Below are positions 28,201 to 36,714 of a stretch of DNA of 64,000 nt, piece after piece (within the stretch, counting starts at the first letter, position 1; every line of letters begins with the position of its first letter). The DNA is from Fibrobacterales bacterium Fibro_02 (GTDB lineage Bacteria > Fibrobacterota > Fibrobacteria > Fibrobacterales > Fibrobacteraceae), in contig LVAE01000028.1 in assembly GCA_001603905.1 (NCBI GenBank), forward strand, positions 1 to 64,000, read 5' to 3'. Made by a program: the position numbers and the translations under genes. The notes beneath the pieces were generated by a model, which worked only from the letters and a program-made list of their open reading frames with translations, had not been told where the DNA came from and did no database searches.

Positions 28201-28374
28201 ATCGAACTTTTCAAGCAATGCCTCGAAATCGAGCCGCATCACCCCGACCGCGATCCGGGCAGCAAGACGACTCCGTCGCACATCTACATCAAACGCTGCG
28301 AAGCATACAAAATAACCCCGCCTGTTGCAGAAGGCGAGGTATGGGACGGCGTGTTCACCGCAACTGAGAAATAG
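25243..28374 (+). CDS. CHASE2-domain class III adenylate cyclase
   Basis: Membrane receptor that likely makes cAMP. It has one N-terminal helix (VIAGFTASTIIVVAILIFG), then a long periplasmic CHASE2 sensor (about residues 60-640; FIVDIDEPSLEKLGPF and GLGSVNAYPDNDGIVRKV are typical CHASE2 stretches). Three helices follow (about 645-725), then a cyclase domain at about 755-960. Both metal Asps are present (YFTDIASFS and KYEGDAII), with the Lys before EGD and TMMGDAVNLAARLE as expected for ATP specificity. A short TPR-like tail follows. An acidic run at residues 454-475 interrupts the CHASE2 region. Divergent from ftsK across 190 bp. Confidence 0.9.
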   Translation: MQAKISKKLKKVIAGFTASTIIVVAILIFGSTQNDIVGTTRNSSEALENLFYDQFFKGATYVDDSDVALNEKITIVEKDASNKNDPNIFIVDIDEPSLEKLGPFNEWDRDVHANVIKNLSKSNAAAISFDIVFKTADFGKKKADQVLQVLGNIAPDTPWDSTYPEILANYNYDSMLVSAIKESGHTIVCDVFGDAKGYKQESQWRKLSGEKRAQEIGLGSTFKSSQVDKPENIEPKDLLDNIFPELAQAGAGLGSVNAYPDNDGIVRKVSMFYRFPNMNIPPTKDTSLIEIGRIDSSHIYTTMSLMTILHLFHQKPENVKIKMGQYIDVGKPFGIYRDSAGNFHTTYPNFSYPMFTALKKKLSEKKIEKTASKTFIDVSFRIIVQKDSLGQITLKIGNNPRPLDIEQSKLIMNITEATLDSVEEDKPVILSKLAKLEFDEDEDDKDYFVISIRDADSDDEEDEDEDEEEDEDDYDLINISRYTVSTLQLYADSIKRIPNGKSVYLSLDMDINYDKQLKRWKSNQVILSDAVIRDIQATDEEKITNLKPGEELRFGPAKRIPIDQFGRYQVNFKGRYNVADSRRTFQHLSYKDVASGESRTEQGKIFILGSAAAALFDFVPVPSEENYPAVLIHATIIKNILEDDYIVTLAENYQRIIVILLALISLFLGLYFRSYFSVAISVILMAAYVMVAYKYFQNGLYIGVSKQILAMLLTNITALVVQFYFENKEKSFINNAFKQYISPELIDAMVDNEIMPTLGGEKSNITAYFTDIASFSTFSEKIGDPSKLVELLNEYLTAMTDTLLANKGTLDKYEGDAIIAFFGAPMPLPNHAQSACDSAVDMQNKLLDLRKKWASEGNKWPKVVHDMHMRIGINSGDIVTGNMGSTMRKNYTMMGDAVNLAARLESAAKQYGAYIQISEDTQKHLEPGRFIYRSLDTIRVIGKSQPVKTFELLNKTGCENESTLTELVGIWEKARACYLNMQWDDAIELFKQCLEIEPHHPDRDPGSKTTPSHIYIKRCEAYKITPPVAEGEVWDGVFTATEK

Positions 28375-28385
28375 TTGATAGTGCT

Positions 28386-28437
28386 TAGAACTTAGCTCTT
28401 AGATCTATGATCTAAGAGCGTAGCGGACTAAGTTCTA
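28386..28437. repeat. inverted repeat between convergent cyclase and panC genes
   Basis: Outer arms TAGAACTTAG / CTAAGTTCTA and inner arms CTCTTAGATC / GATCTAAGAG, with a 9-base bulge on one side. The right arm overlaps the panC stop. It may act as a transcription terminator for both genes, although no long T tract follows. Confidence 0.6.
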
Positions 28438-29286
28438 ATTCAGCTCGATATTGTCGATCAGGCGAGTCTTTCCGAAGAAGGCGGCCACCAAGATAACCAC
28501 CTTGTCTTCGGGAGCGAGCATCCCGGAGAACTTCTGCAAGTCCTTCTGGTTGACAACTTCCACGAACTGTACGATGCCGCGAGCGGCAAGGATAGACTTC
28601 AGCACGATATCACGAATCTTGGAGACGCTGCGTTCACCCGCCTCGTAGGCGACCTTCGCCTGCTTCAAGCCTTCATAAATGCCCAGGGCACGGCTACGTT
28701 CGTCTTCGCTCAAGTATTCGTTGCGGCTAGAAAGTGCAAGACCGGACTCTTCGCGCACCAGCTTCACGCGGTGAATCTGCAGATCAAAATTCAGGTCCTT
28801 CACCATGCGTTCGATCAGGAATACCTGCTGGTAATCCTTTTCGCCAAAGTAGGCGTGGTTACAGCCCGAAATCAGGAACAGCTTGGACACCACCGTGAGC
28901 ACGCCGCGGAAATGGCCCGGACGGTACGCGCCACAATACAGGCTCTCCAAGGTCTCATCGCGAACAAGCGTCAGCGGGTCACCATCAGGATACATCTCCT
29001 GCACGCTCGGGGCGAACACATAGTCGGCTCCGAGAGAACCGGCGAACTTGGCATCCGCTTCCAGGCGCTTCGGGTACTTGTCCAAATCCTCGTTCTTGCC
29101 GAACTGGATCGGGTTCAGGAAAACGCTCACCACCGTGACGTCGCAATCCTTGACAGATTCCTTGATAAGGGCCCCATGGCCATCGTGCAGGGCACCCATC
29201 GTGGGAACAAGCCCGATCACCTTGCCTTCCTTAGAAAGCGGTTTGAGGATTTGACGTAGGGAATCAACAGTCGTAACGATTTGCAT
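28435..29286 (-). CDS. panC: pantothenate synthetase PanC
   Basis: Joins pantoate and beta-alanine using ATP, the last step of vitamin B5 synthesis. Motifs are GLVPTMGALHDGHGALI (HIGH-like ATP site), VSVFLNPIQFGKNEDLDKYP, the LYCGAYRPGHFRGVLTVVSKLF pantoate site, YFGEKDYQQ, and LALSSRNEYLS (KMSKS-like). Its 283 residues are normal. It overlaps the end of the deoxynucleoside kinase gene and completes the folK-dNK-panC operon. panB and panD are not in the window. Confidence 0.96.
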   Translation of the reverse strand: MQIVTTVDSLRQILKPLSKEGKVIGLVPTMGALHDGHGALIKESVKDCDVTVVSVFLNPIQFGKNEDLDKYPKRLEADAKFAGSLGADYVFAPSVQEMYPDGDPLTLVRDETLESLYCGAYRPGHFRGVLTVVSKLFLISGCNHAYFGEKDYQQVFLIERMVKDLNFDLQIHRVKLVREESGLALSSRNEYLSEDERSRALGIYEGLKQAKVAYEAGERSVSKIRDIVLKSILAARGIVQFVEVVNQKDLQKFSGMLAPEDKVVILVAAFFGKTRLIDNIELN

Positions 29287-29936
29287 TATTTACCTTCTGG
29301 AACAAAGTAAGTCGTCTGCTTGGGGCAGGACGCAATCGCATCCAGCACCAGTTGCAGGTGGTTTTCGTTGTGTACAAAATCAATATTGTCGGTATTGATG
29401 ATCAACACCGGCGCATAGGGATAATTCCAAAAATGGCGGTCAAAGCGATCCATGAGGCCACTCAAGTAAGAACCTTCGATGGTCTTTTCCATGGCGCGTC
29501 CACGGCCGTGAATACGCTTCAGCAGGGTCGGGACCGAAGCCTGCAAGTAGACCACCAGATCCGGTCTCGGAATATCGTGGTTCAAGGCCTTCGCCACCTG
29601 GTCGTACATGGCATATTCACTTTCGGACAGGTTCTGGGCCGCAAATATCTGGTCTTTGTCGTAAGTAAAGTCACTCACCAAGAGATCATGGAACAAGTCG
29701 CTCTGCAAGGCGGAGTGCTGCAACTGCTTGAGGCGGTCGAGCAAGAAAAAGAGCTGCGTCTGGAAGGCATAGGCCTGCTTGTTCTGGTAGAACTTTTCAA
29801 GGAACGGGTTTTCCTCGAAATTTTCCTCGATGAACATCGCATTCCAGCGCTCGGCGATAATCTTGGCAAGGGAAGTCTTCCCCACGCCGATAGCGCCTTC
29901 GATGGCCAAAAAATGAACGCCCTTTTCTCTCAGCAT
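29286..29936 (-). CDS. deoxynucleoside kinase (dAK/dGK family)
   Basis: Salvage kinase that phosphorylates deoxynucleosides. P-loop IEGAIGVGKTS near residue 17; EENFEENPFLEKFYQNKQAYAFQTQLFFLLDR contains the substrate-binding Glu and Gln/Phe region; DLLVSDFTYDKDQIFA corresponds to the DR(S/Y) catalytic motif region; the RIHGRGRAME lid is Arg-rich. Its 216 residues are standard. The relation to bacterial deoxyadenosine/deoxyguanosine kinases is clear, but the exact base preference cannot be read from sequence. The start lies one base from the folK stop and the end overlaps the panC start, so it is translationally coupled. Confidence 0.9.
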   Translation of the reverse strand: MLREKGVHFLAIEGAIGVGKTSLAKIIAERWNAMFIEENFEENPFLEKFYQNKQAYAFQTQLFFLLDRLKQLQHSALQSDLFHDLLVSDFTYDKDQIFAAQNLSESEYAMYDQVAKALNHDIPRPDLVVYLQASVPTLLKRIHGRGRAMEKTIEGSYLSGLMDRFDRHFWNYPYAPVLIINTDNIDFVHNENHLQLVLDAIASCPKQTTYFVPEGK

Positions 29937-29937
29937 A

Positions 29938-30447
29938 TCAGGGTTCCTCCGAGGTTACGACGCGGAACGGAATCTTTTCTTCTTTTTGCAGCAGGTTGGA
30001 CAGCAGTTCCTTGACCTTAAGTCCCGTCTGCGGATCTTCCCAATCAGGGGCAATGTCGTTCAACGGAACAAGTACGAACTGACGGCAAACAATCTGGGGA
30101 TGAGGCAGGTTGGGACGCCCTTGCCGAACTTCCTTACCAAAATAAAGCAAGTCCAAATCAATTTCGCGTGAATTCCAATGGCCGCGCGGCTTACGCCCCA
30201 GAATAAATTCGGAACCTTTCAGGTAATGGAGCAACTTGGTAGAGTTTCCCGAATACCAGAAACTGACGACCTGGTTAAAATAGGGCCCTTGACCTGCCGG
30301 TCCCACCGGAGGTGTTTCGTAAATGGGGCTTTCCATCCAGCCACCCGCCGAAATCCGACGAAGCATATCACGGCCTTCACCAAGATGCTTGGAACGGTCA
30401 GGTAGGTTACTGCCCAGGGCTATGAAAACTCTTTCTAAAGAATCCAC
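29938..30447 (-). CDS. folK: 6-hydroxymethyl-7,8-dihydropterin pyrophosphokinase FolK
   Basis: Transfers pyrophosphate from ATP to 6-hydroxymethyl-dihydropterin in folate synthesis. Motifs are VFIALGSNLPDR at the N-terminus, YETPPVGPAGQGPYFNQVV, the catalytic REIDLDLLYFG with its two Asps, and LPHPQIVCRQFVLVPLNDIAPDW. Its 169 residues are typical. The start is GTG at 30447, placed exactly where transcription is predicted to begin from the CTATATTTGA element at 30451-30460, so the message is predicted to be leaderless. First gene of folK-dNK-panC. Confidence 0.94.
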   Translation of the reverse strand: MDSLERVFIALGSNLPDRSKHLGEGRDMLRRISAGGWMESPIYETPPVGPAGQGPYFNQVVSFWYSGNSTKLLHYLKGSEFILGRKPRGHWNSREIDLDLLYFGKEVRQGRPNLPHPQIVCRQFVLVPLNDIAPDWEDPQTGLKVKELLSNLLQKEEKIPFRVVTSEEP

Positions 30448-30450
30448 GAC

Positions 30451-30460
30451 TCAAATATAG
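30451..30460 (-). promoter_or_regulatory. predicted -10 element of folK
   Basis: Minus-strand CTATATTTGA; TATATT at 30459-30454. The predicted start near 30447 coincides with the folK GTG. Confidence 0.5.
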
Positions 30461-30573
30461 ATATTCAAATTTTCACTTTTCTGTCAAAAAAGAGCTTTTC
30501 AACTATCAAAAACGCGAAAAGAGACCCAAATCTTGCGCAAAAAAAAATTTTTATGAAAAAAAGGGAGATTCTT

Positions 30574-30633
30574 ATGACAAAATGCCTTTTTTTAATTATC
30601 TTGTATCCTGCTACGCAATGTAGAACAACTTGA
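30574..30633 (+). CDS. possible 19-residue leader ORF upstream of rho
   Basis: A short frame, MTKCLFLIILYPATQCRTT, begins with ATG 30574 preceded by a strong AAGGGAG ribosome-binding site at seven-base spacing and ends with TGA at 30633, 104 bp before rho. No similar peptide is known to me. It could be a translated leader involved in rho autoregulation, or chance in an A/T-rich leader. Low confidence. Confidence 0.25.
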   Translation: MTKCLFLIILYPATQCRTT

Positions 30634-30737
30634 GCCCATTCTAGTCATTTCTAGAAATTCAATTTTGGGCAAATTTCATTATATATATCATCCGTACAAA
30701 ATCATTCATTATTGTATTAAACCTATAGGACACTATC

Positions 30738-32735
30738 GTGGCTCCAACAAAAAAGAATCTTAAAGACACACATCTTGCCGACCAAGAAGCAACTGGCATC
30801 GAGGTTCCGGCCGAAGTGAAAGGCGATATTGATAACGCACCGATTGAATCTGCAAAGCCGAAACGCGGCAGGACATCATCCAAGGCCGCCAAGGCAGAAA
30901 ACGGCAACGACGAAAAGAAGCCGAAGAAAAACAAGAAGATTCCTGAACAAGAAACGATCATTCCGAATGAAGACAAGGTTATTACGGAAAATGCTCCCGT
31001 AGAACCCGCCACGACAGAGAGCGCAAGTTTCAACGAAATTCCTTCCTTCGAAAGCAATTTCCAGAACGCCCCCGTCGAAAACCAGGTCAACACACCTGCA
31101 GAAAATCAGGGCGAAGGCCAAGGAGAAGGCCAGAACAACGGCGCCGCCGAAAACCAGGGCGAAGCATCCGAGGCTAACCAGGGCGACCAGGGAAACGGAC
31201 AGCAGAAGTTCCAGAACCAGCAGAACCGCCGCTTCGACAAGTTCAATAACAAGAACAACCGCCGCTTTGACAAGAACAACCGCCAGAACCAGAGATTCCA
31301 GCCGGAAGAAGAAGACACGACTCCGCTCCCCGAACCGGACTCCGAAGCCTGGAACAAGGCCCGCGAATGCTGGAGCAAGTACCGCAAGATGACCATGAGT
31401 GACTTGCAGGAACTCGCCTCTCAAAAGGAAAACCTCGACTTTAGGCGCTACCGCAAGCAATCCCTGGGTCTCCTGCTCCAAAGCCTCGAAAACGAGAACA
31501 ACATTGTTTATGCCGAAGGTCTCTTGGAAATCACCCCGCAGGGTCACGGATTCCTGCGCAATACCGAATTCAACTACCAGCAGGGCCCCGATGACGTCTA
31601 CGTGAGCCAGAACCTGATTCGCAAGCTCGGCCTGAAGGTCGGCGATACGGTTGCAGGTCTCGCCCGTCCGCCCCGCGACCAACAGGACAAGTACTACGCG
31701 CTGCGCCGTGTAGACAAAGTAAATTTTGAAGATCCCGAAAAGATCAAGCGCCGCGTCGCCTTTGAATACCTCACCCCGATTCATCCCAACGAAAAGATCA
31801 AGCTGGAATGGAAATCGGATGAACTCACGACCCGCGTGATGGACCTGTTCTCCCCCATCGGTAAGGGACAGCGCAGTATCATTCTCGCTCCTCCCCGTAC
31901 CGGTAAGACCGTTCTTTTGCAGAATATGGTTCAGGCAATCGCCGCGAACCATCCTGAAATCATCATTATGGTGCTTCTGATTGACGAACGCCCCGAAGAA
32001 GTGACCGAAATGCGCTCCATCGTCGGTAAGCTCGTCGAAAACAACCCTGCGCTCAAGGCAGAAGTCGTCGCATCAACCTTCGACGAACCGCCAGACCACC
32101 ACGCCCGTGTCGCCACCATGGTGCTCGAGAAGTCGAAGCGTCTGGTGGAACAGCAGAAGGATGTCGTAGTCCTGCTGGACTCCATCACCCGTTTTGCCCG
32201 TGCAAACAACGTGGTGATTCCCCATTCCGGAAAGATCCTTTCGGGTGGTGTGGATGCAAACGCCATGCAGTTCCCGAAAAAGTTCTTCGGTGCCGCACGT
32301 AAGATTGCTGACAAACTAGGACAACCTCTGAAGAAGGAAGACGGATCCACCATCTACACCGCTACAGGTCAGCCCGCCTTTGAAATCCTCCAGAAAAACG
32401 GCTCTCTCACCATTATCGGTACGGCCCTCATCGAAACGGGCAGCCGCATGGACGAAGTGATCTTTGAAGAATTCAAGGGAACAGGCAACATGGAACTCGT
32501 GCTTGACCGCCGTCTCGCCGAAAAGCGCACCTGGCCCGCCATTGACGTCTTCAAGTCGGGCACCCGTAAAGAGGAACTTCTGCAAACCATGAAAGAACGC
32601 GATGTCATCTGGAATTTCCGCAAGGGTATGCAGAACGACACCGAAAACGGCATCATGGACAAGCTTATCAAGTTAATGAACCAGTATAAGAGCAACGGCG
32701 AATTGCTGGAATTCTTAAGCAAGGCAAAACCATAA
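30738..32735 (+). CDS. rho: transcription termination factor Rho with long N-terminal disordered region
   Basis: Hexameric RNA translocase that ends transcription. The C-terminal ~420 residues are canonical: primary RNA-binding OB fold ([15 protein letters not shown]...[19 protein letters not shown]), Walker [26 protein letters not shown], and [16 protein letters not shown] (Walker B) with the R/Q-loop region following. The first ~200 residues are disordered: Lys/Ala/Glu-rich to about residue 60, then a Gln/Asn/Gly/Arg-rich stretch (about 115-195) with repeated [22 protein letters not shown] units. The total of 665 residues compares with about 420 in E. coli. The start is GTG 30738 with AGGA upstream. 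Confidence 0.95.
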   Translation: MAPTKKNLKDTHLADQEATGIEVPAEVKGDIDNAPIESAKPKRGRTSSKAAKAENGNDEKKPKKNKKIPEQETIIPNEDKVITENAPVEPATTESASFNEIPSFESNFQNAPVENQVNTPAENQGEGQGEGQNNGAAENQGEASEANQGDQGNGQQKFQNQQNRRFDKFNNKNNRRFDKNNRQNQRFQPEEEDTTPLPEPDSEAWNKARECWSKYRKMTMSDLQELASQKENLDFRRYRKQSLGLLLQSLENENNIVYAEGLLEITPQGHGFLRNTEFNYQQGPDDVYVSQNLIRKLGLKVGDTVAGLARPPRDQQDKYYALRRVDKVNFEDPEKIKRRVAFEYLTPIHPNEKIKLEWKSDELTTRVMDLFSPIGKGQRSIILAPPRTGKTVLLQNMVQAIAANHPEIIIMVLLIDERPEEVTEMRSIVGKLVENNPALKAEVVASTFDEPPDHHARVATMVLEKSKRLVEQQKDVVVLLDSITRFARANNVVIPHSGKILSGGVDANAMQFPKKFFGAARKIADKLGQPLKKEDGSTIYTATGQPAFEILQKNGSLTIIGTALIETGSRMDEVIFEEFKGTGNMELVLDRRLAEKRTWPAIDVFKSGTRKEELLQTMKERDVIWNFRKGMQNDTENGIMDKLIKLMNQYKSNGELLEFLSKAKP

Positions 32736-32745
32736 GGAATTGAAC

Positions 32746-33552
32746 ATGTCTGAAAAAATCTTTTTCGCAGGTACCGGAAACATGGGCGGAGCAATTCTCC
32801 GCGGACTTTTGAAGGCCGGCACCAACCCTTCTACCATTTTCTTCTTCGACCCCTCCGATAAGGCTGCCGCCGAAGTGACCGCTCTCGGTTGCGTGCGTGT
32901 GGCAAGCTTCGCCGAAGGCATCAACAAGGCCGATGTCACCTTCCTTTGCGTGAAGCCGCAGATTTTCAAGCTGGTCGCCGCCGAATGGAAGGCCGCAGCA
33001 GCAGCCGAAAAGGCCACGAAGACCTTCGTGAGCATTATGGCAGGCGTGACCCGCAAGGCCCTCATCGAAGTCCTGGGCGAAAAGAACCAGATTCTCCGCG
33101 TGATGCCGAACCTGCCGCTTACCGTCGGCAAGGGTTCCGTCGGCCTCGCTACTGATGGCGTTACCGAAGAAACGCTCGCTATCGCCGAAAAGATTTTCGG
33201 CAACATCGGCGTAACCTGCCGCGTTGCAGAATCCCTGATGGATGCCGTCACCGGTCTTTCGGGCAGCGCACCTGCCTACGTCTTTGAATTCATCGAAGGC
33301 CTTACCCGCGGTGGCGTGAAGGCTGGTCTCACCCGCGATGTCGCTCTCAAGCTCGCCCTCGGCACCATCGAAGGTAGCGTCGAACTCGTGAAGCAGTCTG
33401 GCAAGAGCCCCAGCGACCTCTGCGCCATGGTCTGCTCCCCTGCAGGTACCACCATTGCAGGTATCAACGCCCTCGAAGAAGGCGCCTTCCGCAGCACGCT
33501 CATCAAGGCTGTTGTTGCAGGCACCGACCGTAGCAAGGAACTCGGAAAATAG
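32746..33552 (+). CDS. proC: pyrroline-5-carboxylate reductase ProC
   Basis: NAD(P)H-dependent last step of proline synthesis. Rossmann loop [17 protein letters not shown] at the N-terminus; [10 protein letters not shown]; the conserved [15 protein letters not shown]; and the C-terminal active-site stretch [30 protein letters not shown], then [19 protein letters not shown]. The ATG at 32746 follows AAGGAA at good spacing (TTG 32740 is unlikely). About 268 residues, typical. It starts 10 bp after rho on the same strand and may be cotranscribed. Confidence 0.95.
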   Translation: MSEKIFFAGTGNMGGAILRGLLKAGTNPSTIFFFDPSDKAAAEVTALGCVRVASFAEGINKADVTFLCVKPQIFKLVAAEWKAAAAAEKATKTFVSIMAGVTRKALIEVLGEKNQILRVMPNLPLTVGKGSVGLATDGVTEETLAIAEKIFGNIGVTCRVAESLMDAVTGLSGSAPAYVFEFIEGLTRGGVKAGLTRDVALKLALGTIEGSVELVKQSGKSPSDLCAMVCSPAGTTIAGINALEEGAFRSTLIKAVVAGTDRSKELGK

Positions 33553-33559
33553 TTAGTGG

Positions 33560-33612
33560 GCCCTTCGGCAAGTTCAGGGACCTTATAAACAAGGTTGGTG
33601 AGCTTGCCGAAC
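33560..33612. repeat. palindromic repeat between proC and the sigma-54 activator gene
   Basis: Left arm CCCTTCGGCAAGTTCAGGGA and right arm GGTGAGCTTGCCGAACC pair over about 20 bp with a short A/T loop. It has the form of a widespread dispersed intergenic palindrome (CCTTCGACAAGCTCAGG-like). It lies 8 bp after proC and ends 15 bp before the next ATG, so it could also form a terminator-like RNA hairpin. Confidence 0.65.
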
Positions 33613-33626
33613 CAAAGCTCTAAAAT

Positions 33627-34982
33627 ATGGCAACTTTTAATCTATACGCGAAAGAAAATGCAACGTCCTCGTTCATCCAGGACGTCTTTTCTTCGGTAGA
33701 TTATCAGTTGGACTATTTTCACGATGCTCCTGCAGCAGACGCGATTCCCCAAATTCCACTTGTCATCTGGGACCTGGATTCCTTTCCGGAATCTAGCCTA
33801 GAAATGCTGACCACCTTCCGCGAAAAGTCTCCGGACACACTGATTCTCGTTTACGCCGAAAACCCGGAACAGTTCAGTGGGATTTCGAACAAACTTTACG
33901 ACAGTATCCTCTCGGTGGAATCCCTGAAGCTCCACCTGATGTCGCGTATCGCGAAACTCAAGGAAATTCATAACGCACGTAAGATTTTCCGTGAACGCAT
34001 GAGCCACCTGGTCGGAAAAAGCCCCGCCATGCAGAACCTCCGCAAGACCGTCGAACGAGCGATTGTGCATACGGGTCCCGTGCTCATCCAAGGAGAAACG
34101 GGCGTAGGCAAGGAACTGATTGCACAGGCAGTCGCCTGCGTCTACGACAAGTTCGTCACGGTCAACTGCAGCGCCATCCCCGACAACCTTTTCGAAAGCG
34201 AGCTCTTCGGGCATACCCGCGGGGCATTCACCGGAGCGCAAAACGAGCGCATCGGCCTCTTCGAGGCTGCCGACGGCGGCGCCATCTTCCTCGACGAAAT
34301 CGGCGACATGCCGCTACACGCCCAGGTCAAGCTTCTGCGAGTCCTGCAGAGCAAAGAAATTCGCCCCCTCGGATCGAACAAGACCAAGCATATTGACGTC
34401 CGCATCATCGCGGCAACCAACAGGGACCTGCAACAGGAAATTGCCGAAAAACGTTTCCGCGAAGACCTCTACTACCGTCTCAACGTGATTCCCGTGCAGA
34501 TTTCGCCACTCCGCGAACGCAAGGAAGACATCGAAGACCTGGCCAACTACTTTATCCACACATACCAAACGGCAGGCGAAAATTATTCGCTGTCCCCCGA
34601 AGCCCTAATCAAGCTGCAGGAATACGACTGGCCGGGCAATATTCGAGAACTGGAAAACGCCATCCAGCGCGCCCTCTGCTTCACTAGCGCAGGAACCCTC
34701 CGCCCCGAAGACATCCAAATTGGAGATTCCACGGCAAAAGCATCCAGCAAGCAGAATATTTCCGTTGCCCCCGCCCAGTCCGCAACGGGCAAGGAACTTT
34801 CCGACTACGAGAATTTTCGCCAAATGCAACTGGAGCAGGAACGGAAATTTCTCATTCAAAAAATACGCGAATGTAACGGATCTGTCCGCGAGGCAGCACA
34901 AAAGCTGGGACTCTTCCGCACCGCCCTATACAACCGCCTTAATCACCTTGGCGTAGACATTAAAGAAATTACCAGATACTAA
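33627..34982 (+). CDS. sigma-54-dependent transcriptional activator (NtrC-like)
   Basis: Enhancer-binding protein that uses ATP to open sigma-54 promoters. The N-terminal ~115 residues resemble a receiver domain (LVIWDLDSFPESSLEML...SPDTLILVYAENPEQF), but the acidic pocket at the N-terminus is not evident, so phosphorylation control is doubtful. The AAA+ domain has GETGVGKELIA (Walker A), GAFTGAQ (the sigma-54 contact loop) and GGAIFLDEIGDMP (Walker B). The C-terminal Fis-type helix-turn-helix is VREAAQKLGLFRTALYNRL. Its 451 residues are normal. No clear ribosome-binding site precedes ATG 33627. The regulon cannot be told; I saw no obvious -24/-12 promoter while reading. Confidence 0.92.
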   Translation: MATFNLYAKENATSSFIQDVFSSVDYQLDYFHDAPAADAIPQIPLVIWDLDSFPESSLEMLTTFREKSPDTLILVYAENPEQFSGISNKLYDSILSVESLKLHLMSRIAKLKEIHNARKIFRERMSHLVGKSPAMQNLRKTVERAIVHTGPVLIQGETGVGKELIAQAVACVYDKFVTVNCSAIPDNLFESELFGHTRGAFTGAQNERIGLFEAADGGAIFLDEIGDMPLHAQVKLLRVLQSKEIRPLGSNKTKHIDVRIIAATNRDLQQEIAEKRFREDLYYRLNVIPVQISPLRERKEDIEDLANYFIHTYQTAGENYSLSPEALIKLQEYDWPGNIRELENAIQRALCFTSAGTLRPEDIQIGDSTAKASSKQNISVAPAQSATGKELSDYENFRQMQLEQERKFLIQKIRECNGSVREAAQKLGLFRTALYNRLNHLGVDIKEITRY

Positions 34983-35001
34983 GTCGCCTGGAACCGGAGT
35001 A

Positions 35002-35736
35002 TCAAAACTTTTCCGTCCAGTCCAGAAGTCCCTTCGCGCGGGCATCAGCGGCAGCCTCGCAACGCGCGAGGCCATTTTCAATGACCATAATACGGTCACA
35101 ATACCGTTCGGCATATTCCACGGAATGAGTCGACACGAGAATTCCCATGCCGCGTTCCTTCGCCAGAGTCTGCAGCATAACAAAAAGCTTCCTGCTTCGG
35201 GGAATGTCCAGGAACGCATTCGGTTCATCGAGCAGCAGCACCTTCACCTGCTGCGCCACCGCCATCGCCAAGTAAACGCGGCTACATTCGCCATCGCTCA
35301 ATTCGGACATCCAGCGGTTTGCAAAATCCTTCAGGTCGAGCCGTTCCAGGGATTCATCAACGATGCGTTCGTCCTCGGCACTATGCCCATCGAAGACTCC
35401 CGCATAGGGCGTGCGACCCAATCCCACAAATTCCCGAACCGTCATGCGATCAAAAAAGGCTCCGTTCATGCGGCCCATACGGACAAGCGCCACTAACCTC
35501 GCCCGCTCGCGGGAAGTCCACTGCGACTTTTCGCACAGGCTCACCGTACCGGCAAGAGGCGGAATAAATCCGGCCAAAGTTTTGAGGAACGTGCTCTTGC
35601 CCGATCCGTTCGCCCCCATCAGGGCGACCACTTCACCCGCCTCTAGGTTGAAATCAAACGCACTTACAAGACCCGCTCTGTTTTCAGATCGGGACGCATA
35701 GCCGAACACCAGATTCTCGCAGGCAAGCAGGCTCAT
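35002..35736 (-). CDS. ABC transporter ATP-binding protein (FecE/BtuD type)
   Basis: Energises import of a siderophore, haem or cobalamin together with the FecCD-type permease encoded just upstream, whose stop it overlaps by 4 bp. Walker A is GANGSGKST, the Q-loop region is LVRMGRMNG, the signature is LSDGECSRVYLAMAVAQQ (LSDGE in place of LSGGQ), Walker B is VLLLDEPNAFLD and the switch His is in VSTHSVEY. Its 244 residues are typical. Asn replaces the more usual Thr/Ser after DEP. The substrate cannot be determined from sequence. Confidence 0.92.
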   Translation of the reverse strand: MSLLACENLVFGYASRSENRAGLVSAFDFNLEAGEVVALMGANGSGKSTFLKTLAGFIPPLAGTVSLCEKSQWTSRERARLVALVRMGRMNGAFFDRMTVREFVGLGRTPYAGVFDGHSAEDERIVDESLERLDLKDFANRWMSELSDGECSRVYLAMAVAQQVKVLLLDEPNAFLDIPRSRKLFVMLQTLAKERGMGILVSTHSVEYAERYCDRIMVIENGLARCEAAADARAKGLLDWTEKF

Positions 35737-36707
35737 CCGCGCCCCCCTCTACCGCGAGTAATGACCAACAGAACTACAGGTACACCGACCAGGCTCAAGA
35801 TTGCATTCAAGGGAACCATCGTGAACAGCCCTGCCGCAAGGCAAAGGGTTACCCCGCACAAGGCGGAACCGGGCAAAAGCAACCGGTGGTTCCCCGTTTT
35901 GAACAACATAAACGCCAAGTGCGGAACGGCGATACCCACAAAAGCAACCGGTCCACAAAAAGCAGTCGACGAAGCCGCCAAAAGCGACGCCCCGAACAGG
36001 ACCAGGTTCTTGTAGAGGCGCACATTTACGCCCAGGCCTTTCGCAAAATCTTCACCCATACGGATTGCGTTCAAGTAGCGAATTGAAACACCAATCAGAA
36101 CGCAACCCACAATGACCGCCAACGCAAAAATCCAAATACCGTCAGAAGTCAAACGACAAAAGCTTCCCATGCCCCAGGAAACAAAGACCTTGAGCGCTTC
36201 CGCATCGCTCCCGACAATCAGCAAGTTCACCAGGGCGTCAATAAAGTAGCCGACCAGAAGTCCCACGATCAAAAGCACCGTAGAACTCCGAAAATGGTTC
36301 GACACAAACATTACCAGGAACGTCACCGCGAACGCCCCCACCGCGGCCGAAGTAAGCACCCCGAAATGTCCGAAACTGAATCCGGCCAATAGCGAAAGGG
36401 CCACCCCAAGACTTGCGCCGCTACTGATGCCAAGCACAAACGGACCCGCAAGCGGGTTCCTGAAAAGGGTCTGCAGCGAAAGTCCCGACACCGCAAGTGA
36501 TATGCCGGCTAGGACCGCCGCCACCAGTCGGGGCACGCGGAGATCCCAGAAAATGCGGTTCAACACGGAACCGTCATCAACAAAAACGTCGGACCATGAC
36601 AGTCCGACCGTCCCTGAAAATAAAGTCAAGTAAGAGAACGTTGCCGAAAGCAGAAGCAACAGGGCAAATCCCGCGAGGATTCGAAACGTGTTTCGTCCTC
36701 CGATCAC
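35733..36707 (-). CDS. FecCD/BtuC-family ABC importer permease
   Basis: Inner-membrane channel of an iron-chelate/cobalamin ABC importer. It has nine to ten hydrophobic helices. Family signatures are FWDLRVPRLVAAVLAGISLAVSGLSLQTLFRNPLAGPFVLGISSGASLG near residues 52-100 and GPVAFVGIAVPHLAFMLF in the C-terminal third, where the ATPase contacts lie. At 324 residues it is standard length. It is 7 bp downstream of a gene for an exported Ala/Pro-rich protein. No periplasmic binding-protein gene is adjacent. Confidence 0.93.
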   Translation of the reverse strand: MIGGRNTFRILAGFALLLLLSATFSYLTLFSGTVGLSWSDVFVDDGSVLNRIFWDLRVPRLVAAVLAGISLAVSGLSLQTLFRNPLAGPFVLGISSGASLGVALSLLAGFSFGHFGVLTSAAVGAFAVTFLVMFVSNHFRSSTVLLIVGLLVGYFIDALVNLLIVGSDAEALKVFVSWGMGSFCRLTSDGIWIFALAVIVGCVLIGVSIRYLNAIRMGEDFAKGLGVNVRLYKNLVLFGASLLAASSTAFCGPVAFVGIAVPHLAFMLFKTGNHRLLLPGSALCGVTLCLAAGLFTMVPLNAILSLVGVPVVLLVITRGRGGRG

Positions 36708-36714
36708 GAGCGCC

